Of a stretch of 64,000 nt of DNA, positions 9,911-20,900 are shown one piece after another. Made by a program: the position numbers and the translations under genes. The stretch is from Perkinsus marinus ATCC 50983 (lineage: Eukaryota; Perkinsozoa; Perkinsida; Perkinsidae): the NCBI RefSeq assembly GCF_000006405.1, contig NW_003206626.1, forward strand, positions 7,557 to 71,556, read 5' to 3'. Position 1 is the stretch's first letter, and each line of letters begins with the position of its first letter. The notes below the pieces were generated by a model that was not told where the DNA came from, searched no databases, and saw only the letters and a program-made list of their open reading frames with translations.

Positions 9911-12900
9911 ATGGCACCATCATCAGCAGTAGTCAGTGGCACCAGTGCCTCCGTGAATCTACAGGACATCACCAAGCTGTTGGCCTCATTGGATGCTCGC
10001 CCGACTGGTACTGGGGAAGGATGATCAGCATGGGGTGGGGGAATTTAAATACCCTACATGAGATTTCCTATATATGTTCACTAGACGCTGTGGCTCCAGT
10101 AGTCCGACCCAGCAGTCAACCTGCTAGTCTCTGCCCACCCGCTCTACACGCAAACATCGTAGTAGTATAAATTGATCCTCAGTTCGAGTCAGTGATGTCG
10201 CCGTGGTTTGCTGGTTATTGAGACTGTTCATTGGGGTTCCGCAATCAGTCGTATGCATCTGGATTTCAGTATCGAAGTTCGAGTCGGCGGTTACGAAGTA
10301 CCCCTCGGCAGCGGTGTTCTGGATAAAGTATCTGGACTATATGTCCGAGACTGTGGGCGCCGATGCTAAAAGGAGAGCGGCTCTGTCTGTGAGGGCCACC
10401 GAGCATTGTCCCATCGTAATACAGTTATCCATCTGTCAATTCGACGACCCGCCTCCAGTCATTGTGATACGGCTCGAGCTCAACCCCTCTCAGGTTGCCA
10501 TATGGGAGAGACATCTGGCCAACGTCAAAGCAGCACAGCCCTTGGCACAGCTTTTGCCGACTTATAGTGATGCTTTACAGGCAGTCGGACAGGATAGGGA
10601 CTCAGGCAGACTGTGGATGGAATATGGGTAGTACAAGGCTGGCCTCGGATAACGGGATGGTAGAACTTCTCTTAAGTTTACACATAGCAGCAATCCGCCG
10701 TGTGCCCTCGTCGATGGATGGGATGAGTTAAGCATATTCGATGCGTTTGAAAGGTACCTCCTGAAGATGCTCTACAACCATCAGCAAAAGAATGCCTTCG
10801 CCTTGACCCGAGGGGACACCAGCAGTGAGGACGTCTCTGAAGACCCTGATAAGAGAGGTAGCCGTGGTGTGGTATTGATAGACAGCATGTTGAGTATACA
10901 GGTGATACGCCTCTGGAGCTGCCTGTGCCCGATGAGCCGCCGCCGGGCATATCCTTAGCGCTTGTCTCAGAGGCTAACTTGGAACAGGTAGTGCGGGAAG
11001 GCCTGCACAGCGAGCGCCGTCGGGAGGAGGGGGGAGGAAGCGCCGCTCAAATCTTGAGAGTATGCTGAGAAAATTTCGCTGTCAGTATGTGCAAGGTCAG
11101 AGGGCACCCAGGCTGGAATAATGTAGAGAATTTCTGGCGTTTCTCACATTTTTTGCATTTTCTGCCTTTTGTGAGTTTTGCTGCTACCGGTATCTGCCAT
11201 AGGTATCGTTCCAGTCAAGCATTGATATAATCAGACAACACTATCAAGACGCGGTCTCAACACCCTCTAACTTCATAGATCAGCTTTGGTAGTGGATTTG
11301 GGCGCATACTCTCCTTCGTAATAGTCTGTGACGCGAAGTATTTCTAGTTGGCTTTTGATTTTCATGTGGCGAGCACGTTTTGGCAGTAATACTTTTTTGT
11401 GTTTGAAATTTCTTGCATTGAGAGATTTCCTAGAACTTACAGAGTCGTCCGAGGAGTGGGACTATTCTGAGAGTGTCCCAAGTACTCTGCGTCTACGGAA
11501 AGTATCAGTTCGAGAGCGGCTTGTCAGGGACGAGTATCAGGAGTTCGAGCAGGCCATCCACAACCATGAACAGAAGGATGAGAAGAAGAAGCCGGTCGCT
11601 GTAGGCTGGGAGCAAGGCCATTACGGAGATGTGAGCCATCCAGGGAAGCCTGCTTCTCGTTGGTCTAATATCCACGTTCAGGGAGTGGGGCCATCGCTGT
11701 GCTCGAGACTGCTTACTGAATATTCCAATCGATATATGTCATCGAAACAGGTGTATAAAGAGCTCACCCGACTCTATGGGCAGGTAACAGCAGCTTGTGG
11801 GGTCTCAGTAGTAGTTGTATAGATGTAACGTAGAGAAACTGAGCCGGCAATACGTAGCCATATGCTCAGATTATCCCTCTTGCTGTGCCCGTTCCCCTAA
11901 CGTCAGAGTCGGCTCGGAAGCTGCGTCGTAACATCAAGGGTTGGCGGCAAGTGTTGCTATATGAGAAGTCGAATCCTCTCCAGGTGGGCAGCGCTCCCGG
12001 CCCATTATCCGCATTTAAATCTTCTCTCTCAGCTGCCGCAGCCGGAATGTGCCGAGGCCCTCCGGGCAAGAGTGGATTTAGTATTTCGCCAGTGCCTCAT
12101 GGGGAATGCGTAGGGGCTTGGGGTTCATCGGTCGGCTGAAGACGTTCTGATGTTCTTAGATACGTTGCTGAGTTCTGGTACGACTACTTCGTGTGGCAGT
12201 ATTCATATCAATTACAGCTGCTAGTGAGGCCCACTGAGTCGGCGCCAGTGGAGACGCTGCGAACGGCGATTAATGTACAGCGGGGCTTTTGGGAGCTGCA
12301 TTCGGAAGGGCTCATGCGATTCAGAAGTATTTACCGTACGATGTCTGTCTCCGACTGGTATTGGCTATGGTACTAGAAGAAGAGCAAAGCAACTACGGCC
12401 TGAGGAAAACCGGTAAGGTGTTGTGTACTATTTGACGGTAGTCTACAGGCCACAATGGAGCTACTGCATCTAGGGGTGTCCGATACCGTCATGTTGCTAA
12501 CAGGACTCGTTTGCTGTTCTATAGGCTATCATTTATTCAGATGACGCTGGGCGGCAGGTCGACGAAGCTGATCAGACCTATACAGATCTTCTATCTGTCT
12601 TCGACTCCATACAACAGAGCTGTCCTACAGGTCTCGTACACTACCTCAGGTGGGAGATCTTCACCGTTTCCGTGGTGTGGTAACTTTTAGTCAGGTATAA
12701 GTGTCGGACGTACGGTATTGAAAAGTGTCGTGAACTTTTCACGCAGCAGCTGACGAGCAAGTCGCGGCATATGAGCGCGGAAGTGATAGTAGACATGGCT
12801 AGACTAGAATATCGAGTAAGCATGCGTGCTCATAATAGAAGGGGATTCCCTTGCTCTCACTGAGTCAAGCTTGTTTGAAGCATTCCTATCGGTTAACTAA

Positions 12901-14480
12901 TCTGTCCTCGCAGGTGGTCAAGAATGTGGCAGCGGCGGAGTACCTATTACGGATGGCATTGCAGCGCTATCCGGAAAAGCGCTCGATGTTGATACCAATC
13001 CTCGAGGACTTTGTGGCGGACGTCCATGGCGTGGGAGCTCGAAATGAGCTGGCAGCCGAGCTGGGCGTGTTCGACTCTAATTATTTCAACACGTGAGGAA
13101 GAAGGCCTTCAATGTCTCGTCTTGGGTTTGAGTCGCTCTGATGCGTGCCTATTAACAATTTGTCTTCAGGAGGATTCTACCAGCGCCGACACCGTTGAAA
13201 CATCGTTCTTACTCGAGCTACCTCTCTTCTATTCGTTTCCGAACGCTAGTCCCAGACGGACTCCGTAGTGGGGCTGGTGGTATCAGCAAGAAGCAACTCA
13301 AGGAGGTAGGAGTCGCTACTGCGCTGGGATACAGGATTGTATAAGAGCTTATCTCTGAGGTTTCTGGCGTGTACAATCTGACCGGATTTACTTTCTGTCG
13401 TTTAGTGTATAACTCACATACCATACATCCGCCACATCACACGCGAAAAACCCCATGTTCCTATCATTATCTGGATAGCTTATCTGGGGATATCACATTC
13501 TCCAATCAGTTTCCTCACGTAAATGTCATCACAGTAGCAACACTTTTTTTATCGTTATCAAACCCTGGGAGACGTTATTTGTCAAAGCTAGATGGGTCCT
13601 TGGTGACAGGGCGGAACTGTTGTTGCTCTCAGGGTACGACAGATCCGACTGCTGCAGGAGACGAGATAATCGATTTGGATGATGGTGATGCCTCATTGGA
13701 CGGAGGTAAGGCCCCCCTCTAGTACTGTAGCTGAGTATATTCATGTTTGCGGTAGAAGACGCTATGGATGGACGTGCTGGTGCAAGCAAGCTCCTATCAC
13801 AGGGGATTAAGCGGCCGGACATGAGTCGGCTGCAGGTTGTGAAGGCTTATGATCCAACAGCACATCGAGGAGAGCAACAGAATGGTAACACTCCCTATCG
13901 AAACCTAACTGTGTCGACCCCGCATGGTATACATTTAGCGAGGATTCGTACTTACGGTTCTAAGGCTATCCAGTTTTGGTGTTTCCCGTGTGAGGGCAGC
14001 ACCCTTTGTGTGTTATCGGCCCTTTCCTCAGAGGATACAGGACCAACGGCTGGCGTGGCGGATCCTAACGATATGGACCTGCGTGCAGAAGCTACGAAGC
14101 CCGATCCGCCGGCACCAACTATCGAGGACTCGGTCCGGATCGACACTCCGAAGCCTGTTCTGTGAGCTGGGCATGGTCTCATCCGTCCGCGGCTTCGGTT
14201 GGGAGGTTGGAGGGGATGTATGACGGTCGGTCTTTTCAGGGGCCTAATGGACCTAATCCCCGAAGGTGCATTGCCGCAGCTGAAGACGGCAGAAGCTGCT
14301 GTTCAACAGGCTCAGTTCGAGGCGATGCTACAGCGGACCGGTCAGCAGTTGGCCCAGGTCCCTCAGGTAGCCGCCGGTTCTGACACTTGCTTTCCTTTCG
14401 TGGAATGAGGAAATTGATGCATACTGTCTCGAGTTGCTTCACGACCTACATGTTGTGACCCTGCCAGGAGATTCTTCCCA
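9911..14480 (+). CDS. CstF-77/Rna14-like HAT-repeat pre-mRNA 3'-end processing factor
   Basis: This long intron-rich gene encodes a Suf/CstF-77 family protein, the scaffold of the cleavage stimulation factor (CstF/CFIA) in the nucleus. HAT-repeat helices are visible. They include K-Y-P-S-A-A-V-F-W-I-K-Y-L-D (10290), V-A-I-W-E-R-H-L-A-N (10495), and the family signature W-R-Q-V-L-L-Y-E-K-S-N-P-L (11943) with V-F-R-Q-C-L-M-G-N-A downstream. A-A-E-Y-L-L-R-M-A-L-Q-R-Y-P follows at 12929. After the HAT domain, R-P-D-M-S-R-L-Q-V (13816) matches the conserved motif beyond the repeats. L-M-D-L-I-P-E-G-A-L-P (14244) fits the following hydrophobic motif. The start at 9911 (M-A-P-S-S) is the likeliest ATG before the first exon; the 3' end is unclear. 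Confidence 0.75.
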
Positions 14481-15421
14481 TCACTGGTCTTGATGGAGCA
14501 CTTGAAAACCTCATCGGTTGTGCGTTGTTATTTTCTTACTGTCAGACCGGGACGGGAGGCGGCGGTAGCTCCCAACAAGCCACAGCACAGTTGTTGGCAG
14601 CGGTGCAGGGTGCAGGGGTGAGCTCTCTCCTATGAGCATTGGTGGCATTAGCTCCTCGTAGGCTGTCGAGAGGACTATAACGGCATTGTCATTGCCCGAC
14701 GTAGAGCAACAGTTGCGCTATTTACAGACGTTGGAGTTGCCGAAAATCAACGTGGATAATTATCGTGAGATGCAAGCCGACAAGTGAGCGGAATCGACAA
14801 CGCGTTGCGAACCTAAGAGGATGGTCTCGTATCAGGTATATGTATGATAATCGGATGGAGCGACTGACCAGGGGGGAAAGCACAGGAAAGTCAGCGACGG
14901 CTACATTGGCGGGTCTTCTGGATTTGAAGCGGTTGACTGGCAATGAGAGTGGTCAGGATGAGGAGCTTCAAGGCTTGACGTTGAAGAGGTGAGACTGACT
15001 CCTGATCTCGCATGGTGGAAATCAACATCGATCTTGGAGCTCATTCATACTCGTTTGAAATATCGATATGGATTGAATATCAATATGGCTGTCGACTTTG
15101 ACAATTTTGTGGCGCGCGTCGATGACAAATGTTAGGTGGGCATTTGATGGCAAAGAGCAGAAGGACGAAGATGACGATGTGATAATCAAAGAGGATCAGG
15201 AGGCTCTCCTGGCCAAGTCCTTTCTATCGGCGATGCCGGATAACATCCATCGGGAACGATTACAGTGAGTTGTAGGGCGATTAGGGATTGGGGGATCGCG
15301 TCGTGGTAGGTATAAACGTAAGAAGATGCTGCAAATGCTCAACCTCGGGATGTTACAGCCTCAACAAGGGCAGCAGAAACAACAGCAGCAGCAGCAACAA
15401 CAACAGCATACAGTTGAATAG
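14467..15421 (+). CDS. Unrecognised coding tract, either the 3' part of the CstF-77-like gene or a separate gene
   Basis: A series of exon-like segments in sense orientation follows the CstF-77-like gene with no obvious promoter gap. They read L-P-D-V-E-Q-Q-L-R-Y-L-Q (14693), M-E-R-L-T-R-G-E-S-T (14855), A-W-W-K-S-T-S-I-L-E-L-I-H (15010) and E-A-L-L-A-K-S-F-L-S-A-M-P (15205). The last exon is rich in Gln and stops at 15419-15421. Several stretches look helical and charged. I do not recognise a family. Splice sites between the segments are plausible, but the full frame was not reconstructed. Confidence 0.4.
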
Positions 15422-15698
15422 AGGCATTTCACATCTGTGTGGTGTTGAGCTATCATTGGAGTACAATGGGTTATCGTATGACAAGAATAGACGCATGTTG
15501 GCATCAGCTGAAAATCAGCTGAAACAGGTGTCTTGACGCGTCGGGAGATGGTTTTGTGAACAGTCAGGGGTTATCTGCCCGAGTCCACTGTTTTTGAGCA
15601 CATAGGCATTCTTCATCAGCTCTATCATGCGACGTCGCCATTGACTTGGTTTTCCATTTCCAAAACTTGATCTGAGTTGGCCGCGATGATCCCCTGCG

Positions 15699-16118
15699 TC
15701 ATTTTCGTTGTAGAGATCGACATAGCATAATTTCGGTTGTTGAAGGATGCGGAAACATCAACGATCGAGCTCTCCACAAATACCGTTCCCCACTGTGCGA
15801 CGGGACCAGCAGCAACAGAACTACTCGGTCAGTTACAGAAATCGCATCCAACACATCTTCGAGTCTCTTCAGTTTAGCACCGTTATGACCACCAATGATA
15901 AGAGGAAAACTCTTGGGGGAACTCCCGACACTCTTGGTAGTCAGTCTGATTATATTATCCATCTTGACATCCAACCCCTCACCACTGTTCAAACGGAGGT
16001 TGTTCGTTGTGCTGTGGTGAATGCCATAAGCACAGTGGATAAGCGAATTAGCGGCGAAGTATGCAAGGATAATGTAGAAGGCTACCATTCTGACATTTGC
16101 CGTGATGGAGGTGTTCAT
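15699..16118 (-). CDS. Possible small secreted or membrane protein
   Basis: From an ATG at 16118 the minus strand reads 139 codons. There is a short polar start, then a hydrophobic segment (V-A-F-Y-I-I-L-A-Y-F-A-A-N-S-L-I) that would fit a signal peptide, then a basic mature part. The plus strand over the same bases also has an open frame (15747-16250), and neither shows a known domain. Which strand is coding, if any, is undecided. Confidence 0.3.
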   Translation of the reverse strand: MNTSITANVRMVAFYIILAYFAANSLIHCAYGIHHSTTNNLRLNSGEGLDVKMDNIIRLTTKSVGSSPKSFPLIIGGHNGAKLKRLEDVLDAISVTDRVVLLLLVPSHSGERYLWRARSLMFPHPSTTEIMLCRSLQRK

Positions 16119-16478
16119 CGTCACGGCTGCTTTCAACCCTCCAGCGACGGTAGGAGAGTGTTTTCAATCGGAGTGTTTATATGCACAGGAAAACCTGAAC
16201 TGTGTTTTCACTGCTGCAGCCATCTTGCAGGCATAGGCCGGCAATGGTAAGAGCGATAATAAAGACGATAATATCGTTTCTGTCGTGGCGAGTAAAACAT
16301 GTGTCAAGAGCTGAGCTGTCCTTCTATTCCTCGGATCGCCCTTCACTTCACAACGAGCCAATCCCCTCCATATATCCGCTGTCGGATTTGAGTTCGAAAT
16401 CGTCCGTCTACGCCTCATAACGGACATATTGGTCAGACAAAAAGATATAGTTTTGAGTTCGGATTCTCGAGTCCACAC

Positions 16479-17146
16479 ACCTCTTACGAGGGCATGAGAG
16501 TGTTCACGGACTGATCATCGCGACACGTAATTATCGAGCTCCGGGTAGTGTTTGTGTGAGTATCTGTGTTAGCCCTCATACAGTTCCCATATTACGGGAC
16601 CTATCGTCCTTGAATATTTAATAGCCCACTCCTGGTATTGCGGGAAGGCTCACACAGGGTGTTGATATTGATCACTGCTACACTTGTAGAAGAGGGGAGG
16701 ACTTATTATGCGACCCTGGCGCCGATCTGGCTAGTTACCCCAGACCGCGATTAGGCGCTGGGACCAGTGGGAATGCGTATGGGCGTGCGCGATGTGAGCA
16801 TTCGTCGCGCTCGCCCGTGGGGCCACTCACCTCACTTGAAAGAGTGTGAGATGTTGGTATGGTGTAGCCTTACATCCTCTTAGAGGAGGATCATACCATC
16901 CCTGACAAGGGTTATCATTGGAGTGTGGGCGGGGTAGTTGCTTCGTGCAGCATTATTGATTGTATATGCGAGCACTCCCCTCGGAAGAGTTTCCCGTCAG
17001 GTTCATCTAGCCTAGAACTTCTATGGTGCTGGGAGTACCTAGCCTTAACAGTACTGACATAGTGTGATGAAGCTTGTCGCGTTGACTGTGTGGGTTGGCT
17101 TTGCGTGGGAGTGCTCAGTCATAGTCTATCATCTAGTTTTCTTATT
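16479..17146. other. Intergenic region upstream of SEC31 with structured GC-rich segments
   Basis: No coding signal is seen. A GC-rich stem occurs at about 16778-16813 (gggcgtgcgcga pairs with tcgcgctcgccc, one mismatch). A looser stem at about 16858-16903 (ggtatggt/cataccat arms) follows. These could be part of a promoter or of a structured RNA; no known RNA family is recognised. Confidence 0.4.
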
Positions 17147-17862
17147 ATGAAGACCTCGTCGAACAGAACGGCCTTCATAGCATTCGCGCCAGAGGGAATC
17201 GCCTCTCCTGATCGAAGGAATGTGTTGGCGATGGGAGGCGCTACTTCAGGTAACACCCGTCCAAGCCATAAGACTTCTCAGTGATTTGTGTAGGTATCAG
17301 CGGCAATGATTTTTCAACCAACACCAAGCTAGAGTTCGCCAAGATGGATCTGGGCAATAGCGACACTGAGATGCCGGTAATAATGCAACGATGTGGGGGG
17401 GATTTCAGTGGGTCGTAGATATTGGCATCTATTGCTCTGGAGGCTCCATTTCATGCTCTAGACTGGGGGACCTTCCCGGATTCCTCCAAGTTACCTATGG
17501 GAATCCTCGCCGGTGGACTTGGTGATGGTAATACTGGGAAGGGTGTTAGTTTCGGAGTAGAGTGTATTGCTGAGCCTGGTCAGGCACTGTGAGACTGTGG
17601 GACCCGGCGGCTATCCTGGATGGTGGTGATAGGGAGCATGGTACGTTGAATGAAATGCAGTTGCACAACGGCATGCCTACTACGGCGGTAAGGACGCTGG
17701 CAGTAGTGATATTTATGATTGGTGTATAGTTGCAATTCCATCCGGCTAAGCCTGGTCTGATCGGCTCTGGAGGAGCTGATGGTGAGGTGAACATCATCAG
17801 CTGTGACAACCCGAGGAATCCCAGCGTGTTCAAACCAACACACGGTCCGAACAAGCATGCTG

Positions 17863-17941
<79 letters not shown>

Positions 17942-20900
17942 AAAGGCTATGTATGTGGGCCTATCATGCTGAGACTGGCGTTGTAGGTACTGAGGTTACC
18001 TGTCTAGACTGGAATAGGAAGGTCCAGCACATTCTTGCTACTGCTAGTGGTAGGGAACATTACATACTGTATGGGGAGTAGATTGCGCCGTCTTGGTCGT
18101 TAGGCACCAATGGTCTAACAGTCGTATGGGACCTCAAGTCTAAGAAGGAGGTGATCGGCTTCAGAGACCCCGGCAACAGGACTAGGTAATAGAGGGGATG
18201 GAGTTGTTGGTGATATGAAAGGGCTGGTCGTGGTAGGATATCGAGCCTGTTGTGGCATCCGGACATTCCGACGCAGCTTCTTGTGGCCTACAATGATGAC
18301 AACAACCCCACAGTGCAGTTTTGGGACCTGCGGAATTGTCGGTATCCCTTCAAGGAGACTTCTGGTCATACTAAGGTGAGTAGGCTAGTATTTTCCTATA
18401 CCCAATTGTATGTCTCAGGGCATCACGTGTGCTTCTTATTGTCCGCAAGACAGTTCCTTGCTCCTCACGTCGGGCAGGGATAATAGGACTGTCGTGTGGC
18501 ATATGGGGGAAGCGACTACGGCTCAGGGGGCACCAGGCAATCAGGATCAGGTAGGTTTCGATAGTAGAATTGACAGTAGGCTTGATGGTGTTCTGTCAGG
18601 CGTCGTCCATGGACATATTCGCTGAGTTACAGTGCACGTCTCCGGCCTTTGATGTGGCGTGGAGTAATAGCTCGGCAGGAGTTGTTGCTACTGCGGCTAC
18701 TAATGGTGATGAGGGGTCTTGTTGGAGTTGATGAATATATTGGGGACATTTAGGTAAGGTGACGGTGCAAAGTGTGACCGCAAGGCAGCATGTTAATAAT
18801 GTGAGGACGCCGCCGAAGTGGCAGAAGGTAGGAGTAGTGCTTGGGAGAGTATCTTGCGTGTCACCGGCTTGTGTCACCAGGCACCAGTTGGAGTATCGTT
18901 TGGGTTCGCGGGGAAGATGGTGTCATTTGGACCAGATAGCACGTAAGGCAAATATCTGAGGGGACTGTTGTGAGGGTGGTGATGGTGTTCAGACAAGTCC
19001 GGATGGAAGTTATACCAGAGGAGCCGGCTTTAGTAGGGGAGGCTGATCGATTTGAGAACTACTTAGCACGAGGTATGGGAATCAGCGCATAATAAGAAGA
19101 GTCTTCTATTATGATGGAGATCCTAGTCCTTGGAGGGTAGTGGGGGTTGTTTGTAGGTGCATTGAAAGACTACTGCGAGGTGAAGATAGATGAGAGTAAT
19201 GATGAGCATGAGAGGCTGAGCTGGGACATCATGGCATGCCTCTTTGATGAGGATTATAGACAGGAGGTGAGGGCAAAAGGGAGCATGGTGTGGGGTAGAG
19301 GTTGCTTGTGACAGATCGTGGCCAAGATAGGCATTGATCATAGCCAGATAGTGAGGGCAGCAGAGGAGTATTTGGGAAGGCCCGTGAAGAGAGATAAGAG
19401 TGACAATGCACTGGTTAACCAGAGTAGGAGGCCGCCGCCGCCGCTGGGGGCAGTGTCTGAGGCTAGGCTGTCTTGGTAGGTGGAGTGGGGAGTGGGGCTG
19501 ATAACCAACAACAACAGCAAGAGCAGCAGCAGCAACAACAACAGCAGATTGCGGCAATGGACTCGGAACAGGCTGAGAGTCTGTTTGATACGTTGGCGAG
19601 GTAGTGAGGTGGAGGTCGTGGGTTCGAATCCTGGTGAGAGTATTTTTGCAGGACTAATGAAGAGTCTGAACAAGCAGGAGAGCAAGTGGGAGCTGCCTCT
19701 GCTGGTGGGCTCCTCAGTCCGATAGCCGACATGACTCGATCGGTGAGTTGGCTTAGCTAGTTCATTGTGGACCTATTTTGCATCTTTTAGGAGACCGACT
19801 GGACTAGTGGGGTAGAGCATATCATAAAACAGAGCCTTATCGTTGGTAATGCCACTGTGGTGTTCAAGCGTTTGATTCCTGTCTAAATTTAAGGTGATCT
19901 CGACGCTGCGGTTGACTGCTGTATGCGATCTAGCAAATACGCTGATGCCTTACTGCTGGCCTCGGGGGGTGGCCAGGACCTGTGGCTTAGGACTAGGGAT
20001 GAGTACATGAGAAGGCAGCAAGACCCTTTCTTCCGGATGGTAGGAAGGGGTGGTGACGGCAGTAGAGGAGTGAGGGAGTTGTCAGGTTTCATACATAATG
20101 ACCAATGATATGGACAAGTTGGTGTCTACATCGGACCTCAACTCTTGGCAGGAAACTTTGGCTATACTTTGTACCTACGCTAACGAGCAGGAGTAGGCTC
20201 CATCACTACTAGGGCTCATGCATTGATGTGGCCGACAGGTTCCCGCAGCTTTGTGAGAATTTGGCCCAGCGTCTTGAGAAGGAGAGATTCGACATAAGGG
20301 CGGCTGTGCTGTGCTACATGATATGTGGAAACTTTAGGTGGGGAGGACGGAGGGTTATTATTGATGGAATTGTGCGTATTCCTTAGTCAAACGGTTCGCA
20401 TTTGGGCGTCGATGTCAACTCCTGGGGCGTCGTCTCAATCGACTGCCCTGCAGGACTTGGTTGAGAAGATGGCCGTGATGCAGGTAGAGTGTAATATTTT
20501 ATGCAACTGGCACGTTGTCTTTAGGCAGCTGTGAAGTATGAGGGTAAAGACTCGATATTCGTGTCGAGGGTGTCGAGGTGGGTGTTCTTGCTGCAGCTGC
20601 AGCTGTGGATCGGTAGGAGGACTGATATTCAGGTATGCACAGATGTTGGCTAACAGTGGCAGAGTAACGGCGGCGATGCGATACTTGACAATCATCAAGC
20701 CGAGCAGTACGGAGGTCGTCGGTTCGATCCCTGGTGATGATATTTTTCTCATCAGGCAATCAGTATCAACAGCAAGGGCCTCAGAATGCTGCATCGGACA
20801 TTTTGAAGGACCGTAAGTTCCTCCTCCTCGTCCCCTCTTGATGGCCTTCTGACGTGTGCCTTAGGCATTTACAATTCGGCGCCCCAAGGAGTCATGAACC

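Noticed and set aside
17730-18081. Poly-Ser and poly-Val frames across 17863-17941
   Set aside because: They come from reading the GTA microsatellite, which begins at a 5' splice site; the SEC31 frame resumes at 17987 after removal.
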